Source: an uncultured Sulfitobacter sp.
GTDB taxonomy: Bacteria > Pseudomonadota > Alphaproteobacteria > Rhodobacterales > Rhodobacteraceae
Length of the DNA: 34,595 nt
Reading direction: 5' to 3'
NCBI GenBank assembly: GCA_937928635.1
Contig: CALFWM010000072.1
Span: 1 to 34,595, forward strand
Of the stretch, positions 31,155 to 34,595 are shown piece by piece. Under the pieces are notes generated by a model, which was not told where the DNA came from, did not search any database, and saw only the letters and a list, made by a program, of their open reading frames with translations. Every line of letters begins with the position of its first letter. Position 1 is the first letter of the stretch. Both the position numbers and the translations under genes were made by a program.

Positions 31155-32644
31155 TGTCGGATTTGAACAAGCTGGGCCTCGCAGAGGCGCGTGATGCGTT
31201 GCGTAAGGGCGAGACAACCTCCAAAGAGCTGACCGAGGCCTGCCTGGCTGCGATTGAAGGTGCAGGGGCATTGAATGCCTTTGTGCATCACACACCCGAG
31301 ATTGCGCTGAGCCAGGCGGCAAAGGCCGATGCGCGCTTGAAAAGCAGCGAAGAGGCACCAGCGATGTGCGGGTTGCCGATTGGCATCAAAGATCTGTTCT
31401 GCACAAAAGGTGTGCCGTCCCAGGCGGGCAGTCGCATCCTGGAAGGTTTCCTGCCCGAGTACGAAAGCACCGTGTCACAGCAGCTGTTTGACAATGGCGC
31501 GGTGATGCTGGGCAAGCTCAACATGGATGAGTTTGCCATGGGCTCGTCCAATGAGACCTCTATCTACGGCAATGCGGTCAACCCCTGGCGGCGGGGCAAT
31601 GACGCGGCGGAGCTGACGCCCGGTGGTTCTTCCGGTGGCTCTGCTTCTGCGGTTGCCGCAGACCTGTGTTTGGCCGCAACGGGCACGGATACGGGCGGTT
31701 CCATCCGCCAACCGGCCGCGTTTACCGGCATCACCGGCATCAAACCCACCTATGGGCGGTGTTCGCGCTGGGGCATTGTGGCCTTTGCATCTTCTTTGGA
31801 TCAGGCCGGACCGATGACCAAATCCGTGCGTGACGCGGCCATCATGCTGGAGGCCATATGCGGGCATGACCCCAAGGATTCGACTTCGGCTGATCTGGCC
31901 GTGCCGAACTTTGAGGCGGCCCTGACCGGCGATGTCCGGGGCAAGAAAATCGGCATCCCCAAAGAATACCGCATGGACGGTATGCCCGATGAGATCGAAG
32001 CATTGTGGCAAGACGGCATTGCCATGATGAAAGATGCAGGTGCCGAGATTGTCGACATCTCACTGCCCCACACAAAATACGCGCTGCCGGCCTATTACGT
32101 GATCGCCCCGGCAGAGGCATCGTCAAACCTCGCGCGTTATGATGGCGTGCGCTATGGCCACCGTGCCAAGCTGGAGCAGGGCGATGGCATTACCGAGATG
32201 TACGAAAAGACCCGCGCCGAAGGGTTTGGCCCAGAAGTACAACGCCGGGTGATGATCGGGACATATGTGCTGTCCGCAGGCTTTTACGACGCCTATTACA
32301 ACCGCGCGCGCCGGGTGCGCACGCTGATCAAAAAGGACTTTGAGGATGTGTTTGCCCGAGGCATCGACTCTATCCTGACGCCTGCGACCCCCTCTGCCGC
32401 CTTTGGTCTGGGCGAAATGGCGGATGCAGATCCGGTGCAGATGTATCTTAATGACGTCTTTACGGTCACGGTAAACCTTGCGGGTCTGCCCGGCATTGCG
32501 GTGCCCACAGGGCAAGACCGTCAGGGGCTGCCCCTGGGGCTGCAACTGATCGGGCGTCCCTGGGAGGAAGCCGATTTGCTATCTTCCGCCTATGCGCTGG
32601 AACAGGCGGCGGGCTTTGTAGCCAAAGCCGACAAATGGTGGTAA
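31154..32644 (+). CDS. gatA: Aspartyl/glutamyl-tRNA amidotransferase subunit A
   Basis: Amidase-signature enzyme (496 aa) that releases ammonia from glutamine for the GatCAB complex. The Ser-cisSer-Lys triad is intact: Lys79 (GIKDLF), Ser159 ([11 protein letters not shown]) and Ser183 (DTGGSIRQP). The full-length C-terminal half, with [27 protein letters not shown], is present. It is translationally coupled to gatC by a one-base overlap. The glutamyl-tRNA-activating GatB subunit is not in the next position, so gatB must lie elsewhere. Confidence 0.96.
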   Translation: MSDLNKLGLAEARDALRKGETTSKELTEACLAAIEGAGALNAFVHHTPEIALSQAAKADARLKSSEEAPAMCGLPIGIKDLFCTKGVPSQAGSRILEGFLPEYESTVSQQLFDNGAVMLGKLNMDEFAMGSSNETSIYGNAVNPWRRGNDAAELTPGGSSGGSASAVAADLCLAATGTDTGGSIRQPAAFTGITGIKPTYGRCSRWGIVAFASSLDQAGPMTKSVRDAAIMLEAICGHDPKDSTSADLAVPNFEAALTGDVRGKKIGIPKEYRMDGMPDEIEALWQDGIAMMKDAGAEIVDISLPHTKYALPAYYVIAPAEASSNLARYDGVRYGHRAKLEQGDGITEMYEKTRAEGFGPEVQRRVMIGTYVLSAGFYDAYYNRARRVRTLIKKDFEDVFARGIDSILTPATPSAAFGLGEMADADPVQMYLNDVFTVTVNLAGLPGIAVPTGQDRQGLPLGLQLIGRPWEEADLLSSAYALEQAAGFVAKADKWW

Positions 32645-32684
32645 GGCAAACGTAACAAAACCGATAAACGGCAAAGCAGGTCCT

Positions 32685-33401
32685 ATGTTTACACGTGTCT
32701 TTCTTGTTCTCGCGGCTGGCGTGGGCCTTTCGGCCTGTCAGCCCGCTGTTCCTGACTCCGGTCGCGGGGTTGGGTTTGAAAATCTGCAAACACCAGCGGA
32801 ACAGCGCGATGCCGCATTGGCGCGTTCTGTGCAATCACCGCCACCCATTGCCTCGGCGCCTTTGGCGAATGGTTCTGCTGCCGCCACAGCCGCAGAAACA
32901 ACCCGGGTGTTGCAGGCCACGGGTGCAAACGGATCAGCCGCAGCGTTGAACTCTGGCGTTGAGCCGATCAACGCCAGCCCCTCCAATCCGCCCCCGGCGG
33001 TTGTAGGTGGCGATGGCATCAGCCGTGAAAACAATTTTGATGCGGTATCCGCGCAGCGTTCCATCGAGGCGGATTCGCAGCGGATCGACGCCAACCGTGC
33101 GCAGTATCAGCTTGTGCAGCCCGAAGACCTGCCAGACCGCGTGAACACCGGTCCCAATATCGTGGAATATGCGCTGGCCAACACGCATGCGCGGGGCACA
33201 CAGATTTACCGCCGCTTTGGCCTGAACCGGGCGGAACGTTTCCGCCGGTCCTGTGCCAAATACCCGCGTCCGGCACAGGCGCAGATTGCTTTTCTTGAAA
33301 ATGGCGGCCCGCAACGGGATCGTCTGGGCATGGACCCGGATGGCGATGGCTATGCCTGCGAATGGGATCCGACACCGTTCAGACAGCCCGCCAACGGCTA
33401 G
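32685..33401 (+). CDS. Lipoprotein with C-terminal Excalibur-type domain
   Basis: Protein of 238 aa with a lipobox LSAC (Cys18). A long low-complexity Ala/Ser/Pro/Asn-rich region (20-110), probably disordered, follows, then a helical part (EYALANTHARGTQIYRRFGLNRAERFRRSC) and a C-terminal Excalibur-like motif DPDGDGYACEWDP with a Cys pair. Excalibur motifs bind calcium and often occur on extracellular proteins. It follows gatA by 40 bp in the same direction and precedes the amidase by 4 bp, suggesting a cell-wall role together with the amidase. Confidence 0.82.
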   Translation: MFTRVFLVLAAGVGLSACQPAVPDSGRGVGFENLQTPAEQRDAALARSVQSPPPIASAPLANGSAAATAAETTRVLQATGANGSAAALNSGVEPINASPSNPPPAVVGGDGISRENNFDAVSAQRSIEADSQRIDANRAQYQLVQPEDLPDRVNTGPNIVEYALANTHARGTQIYRRFGLNRAERFRRSCAKYPRPAQAQIAFLENGGPQRDRLGMDPDGDGYACEWDPTPFRQPANG

Positions 33402-33405
33402 TACC

Positions 33406-34056
33406 GTGCCAACGCCAGCATTGCGGCAGGTGCCGTCCCCAAATTATGGGCCGCGCCGGGATGGGCTGCGGCCCAGATTGATCGTCCTGCATTACACCGC
33501 CATGCGCTCCGCGGTCGCCGCGATTGAGCGGTTGTGTGATGCGAAAGCAGAGGTGTCAGCCCATTATCTGATTGATGCAGGCGGGCAGATTACCCAGCTG
33601 GTCGCGGAAGAGGCACGTGCCTGGCATGCCGGGGACGGGGAATGGCAGGGGCTGGATGATATCAATTCGCGCTCCATCGGGATTGAGCTGGATAACCGCG
33701 GCACGCATCCCTTTTGCGAGCCGCAAATGGTCGCACTGGAAGATTTGATGCGCGGGATCATGGCCCGCTGGAACATCAGCGCAGACGGCGTGATTGGTCA
33801 TTCTGACGCGGCACCGGGGCGCAAGGTTGATCCCGGCGCTCGCTTTGATTGGGCGCGGCTGGCGCATCAGGGGCTGGCGCGCGCGCCCACAAAGGCCCCA
33901 CACGATGTCACGCTGAGCGAAGAGGCGTTTTTGCAGGCCGCGCAGGCCGCAGGTTTTACCGCTGATGCATCTTTTGAGGCAATCCTGCACGCGACACGGC
34001 TGCGGTTTGCACCGTGGCGGCAGGGGCCCTTGTGCATCGAGGATTTTGCGCTTTGA
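33406..34056 (+). CDS. AmpD-like N-acetylmuramoyl-L-alanine amidase
   Basis: Amidase_2 zinc enzyme of about 216 aa that splits the bond between MurNAc (or anhydroMurNAc) and the peptide. Zn ligands fit His29 (LIVLHYTAM), His132 (GHSDAAPGRKVDPG) and Asp142 in the same segment, with Glu94 (IGIELDN) and Lys140 as catalytic helpers. A small C-terminal peptidoglycan-binding-like helix set (about 165-216) follows. No signal peptide is evident, favouring a cytoplasmic recycling role as in AmpD. The start is uncertain: GTG 33406 is chosen, 4 bases after the lipoprotein stop; TTG 33421 or GTG 33430 are alternatives. The frame further upstream only shadows the lipoprotein gene. Confidence 0.87.
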   Translation: MPTPALRQVPSPNYGPRRDGLRPRLIVLHYTAMRSAVAAIERLCDAKAEVSAHYLIDAGGQITQLVAEEARAWHAGDGEWQGLDDINSRSIGIELDNRGTHPFCEPQMVALEDLMRGIMARWNISADGVIGHSDAAPGRKVDPGARFDWARLAHQGLARAPTKAPHDVTLSEEAFLQAAQAAGFTADASFEAILHATRLRFAPWRQGPLCIEDFAL

Positions 34057-34069
34057 CACCCGCAGGCCA

Positions 34070-34098
34070 TTGACGCATGCCGCGCAAAACCGCTAGGG
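34070..34098 (+). promoter_or_regulatory. Promoter of the RNase P RNA gene
   Basis: TTGACG (34070-34075), 17 bases, then CTAGGG (34093-34098), with the RNA's first helix starting 8 bases after the -10. The good -35, GC-rich -10 and GC-rich discriminator are those of a strong, growth-rate-type stable RNA promoter. Confidence 0.6.
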
Positions 34099-34106
34099 CC
34101 TGCGGT

Positions 34107-34492
34107 GCGCGGAAGGCTGGATGGCCGATTGACCCCCTGGGGTTGGTAGGAAAGTCCGGACTCCAAACAGCAACGGTGCCGGGTAACGCCCGGGCAGGGC
34201 AACCTGACGGAAAGCGCCACAGAAAACAAACCTCCCCGGTCCGCCGGGGAAAGGGTGAAAAGGTGGGGTAAGAGCCCACCGCGCCGCTGGCAACAGGGGT
34301 GGCATGGCAAGCCCCACCGGGAGCAATGCCAAATAGGGACCGTGTGCCGCTGGCAACAGAGGCAGGGATGCTATTGCCCTAGCAGGTCCGGGTTGGCAGC
34401 TGTAGCTTGTGTGGCAACGCACAAGTCAGAGGAATGGTCATCTATGGGGGGCAACCCCTTGGACAGAATCCGGCTTACAGGCCTTCCGCGCG
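34107..34492 (+). ncRNA. rnpB: RNase P RNA, bacterial class A
   Basis: Catalytic RNA (about 386 nt) that removes 5' leaders from pre-tRNAs. Signatures in order: P1 5' strand CGCGGAAGGC (34109-34118) pairing with GCCTTCCGCG (34481-34490); the core GGAAAGTCCGGACTCC (34149-34164); AGGGTGAAAAGGTGGGGTAAGAG with the P10/11 core; a GGCAACAG loop repeated twice; and the 3' core ACAGAATCCGGCTTACAG (34463-34480), the P4/J-region partner. The end points are set by P1 and may be off by a few bases. It sits between the amidase gene and a short-chain dehydrogenase. The antisense and sense ORFs across it are artefacts. Confidence 0.96.
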
Positions 34493-34497
34493 TTTAT

Positions 34498-34522
34498 CTG
34501 GCTTGCCCCCCCGGCAGGCCCA
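34498..34522 (+). terminator. Possible hairpin after RNase P RNA
   Basis: Shortly after P1 closes, GGCTTGCC can pair with GGCAGGCC around a short C-rich loop (8 bp with one G.U). There is no T-run after it, so it is a weak candidate for the RNA's terminator or 3'-processing structure. Confidence 0.3.
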
Positions 34523-34540
34523 CAAAGGGAATAGAACACG

Positions 34541-34595
34541 ATGGAACTGGCTGGAAAAACGGCGGTGATCACAGGCGGCAGCGATGGCATTGGCT
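34541..34595 (+). CDS. Short-chain dehydrogenase/reductase, N-terminal fragment (partial)
   Basis: Only 18 codons are visible before the window ends. They read MELAGKTAVITGGSDGIG, the first strand plus the TGxxxGxG NAD(P)-binding motif of classical SDR enzymes. A Shine-Dalgarno (AAAGGGA) lies about 10 bases upstream. Substrate and full length cannot be assessed. Confidence 0.85.
   Translation, partial: MELAGKTAVITGGSDGIG

Noticed and set aside
30720..31358. Upstream extension of the metal-dependent hydrolase frame
   Set aside because: It overlaps gatC and gatA antisense; the hydrolase family begins at MNIIWLGHGS.
33253..33405. ATG start at 33253 for the amidase
   Set aside because: It lies inside the lipoprotein gene in another frame, and the sequence before the GTG has no amidase character.
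34093..34422. ORFs on both strands across the RNase P RNA
   Set aside because: The sequence is fully explained by the structured RNA.

Overview
The window (about 60% GC, dense, many ATGA/TGATG gene overlaps) looks like a chromosome segment of a marine alphaproteobacterium of the Rhodobacteraceae (Roseobacter group). This assignment is an inference from gene content and protein style: DUF2927 lipoprotein, BapA-like acidic adhesin with type I exporter, GatCA, class A RNase P RNA, and intergenic repeats I associate with this group. No species is claimed.

Layout. 1-135 is the 3' end of an unidentified + strand gene. 470-7870 (minus) is a transport operon: a CocE/NonD-type hydrolase, a Tat-exported family 5 solute-binding protein, two permeases and a fused double ATPase. 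It probably takes up a peptide- or opine-like amide or ester and cleaves it. Between the two permease genes lie two tandem copies of a two-hairpin element whose stems covary. 8213-16236 (+) is a biofilm-type type I secretion module: a 1055-aa Ig-repeat adhesin, a TolC-family lipoprotein, an ABC exporter with a degenerate C39-like domain, and an HlyD-family adaptor. 16579-18799 (minus) is a tight trio: zinc-ribbon membrane protein, nitroreductase and D-aminoacyl-tRNA deacylase. 18966-19567 (+) is a small membrane protein plus XRE regulator with two matching palindromic operators around its promoter; an SMR transporter follows.

19933-28505 (minus) is the most interesting block: two cytochrome b561-like paralogues, an SPFH-GYF protein, a secreted trypsin-like protease, a DUF2927 lipoprotein, TelA, an XpaC-like protein, a 29-aa membrane micropeptide, TerC, a second XpaC-like protein and a 67-aa membrane protein. 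TelA, XpaC and TerC point to an envelope or metal-stress assembly; the protease, DUF2927, SPFH and micropeptide additions make it look like an under-described variant.

28649-34595 is mostly housekeeping: RluB-type pseudouridine synthase, TadA, an UPF0173-type metal-dependent hydrolase, GatC-GatA, an Excalibur lipoprotein, an AmpD-like amidase, RNase P RNA with its own promoter, and the start of a short-chain dehydrogenase. A second dispersed structured repeat occurs at 240-310 and 22200-22276. I saw no tRNA, rRNA, CRISPR array, transposase or prophage gene.
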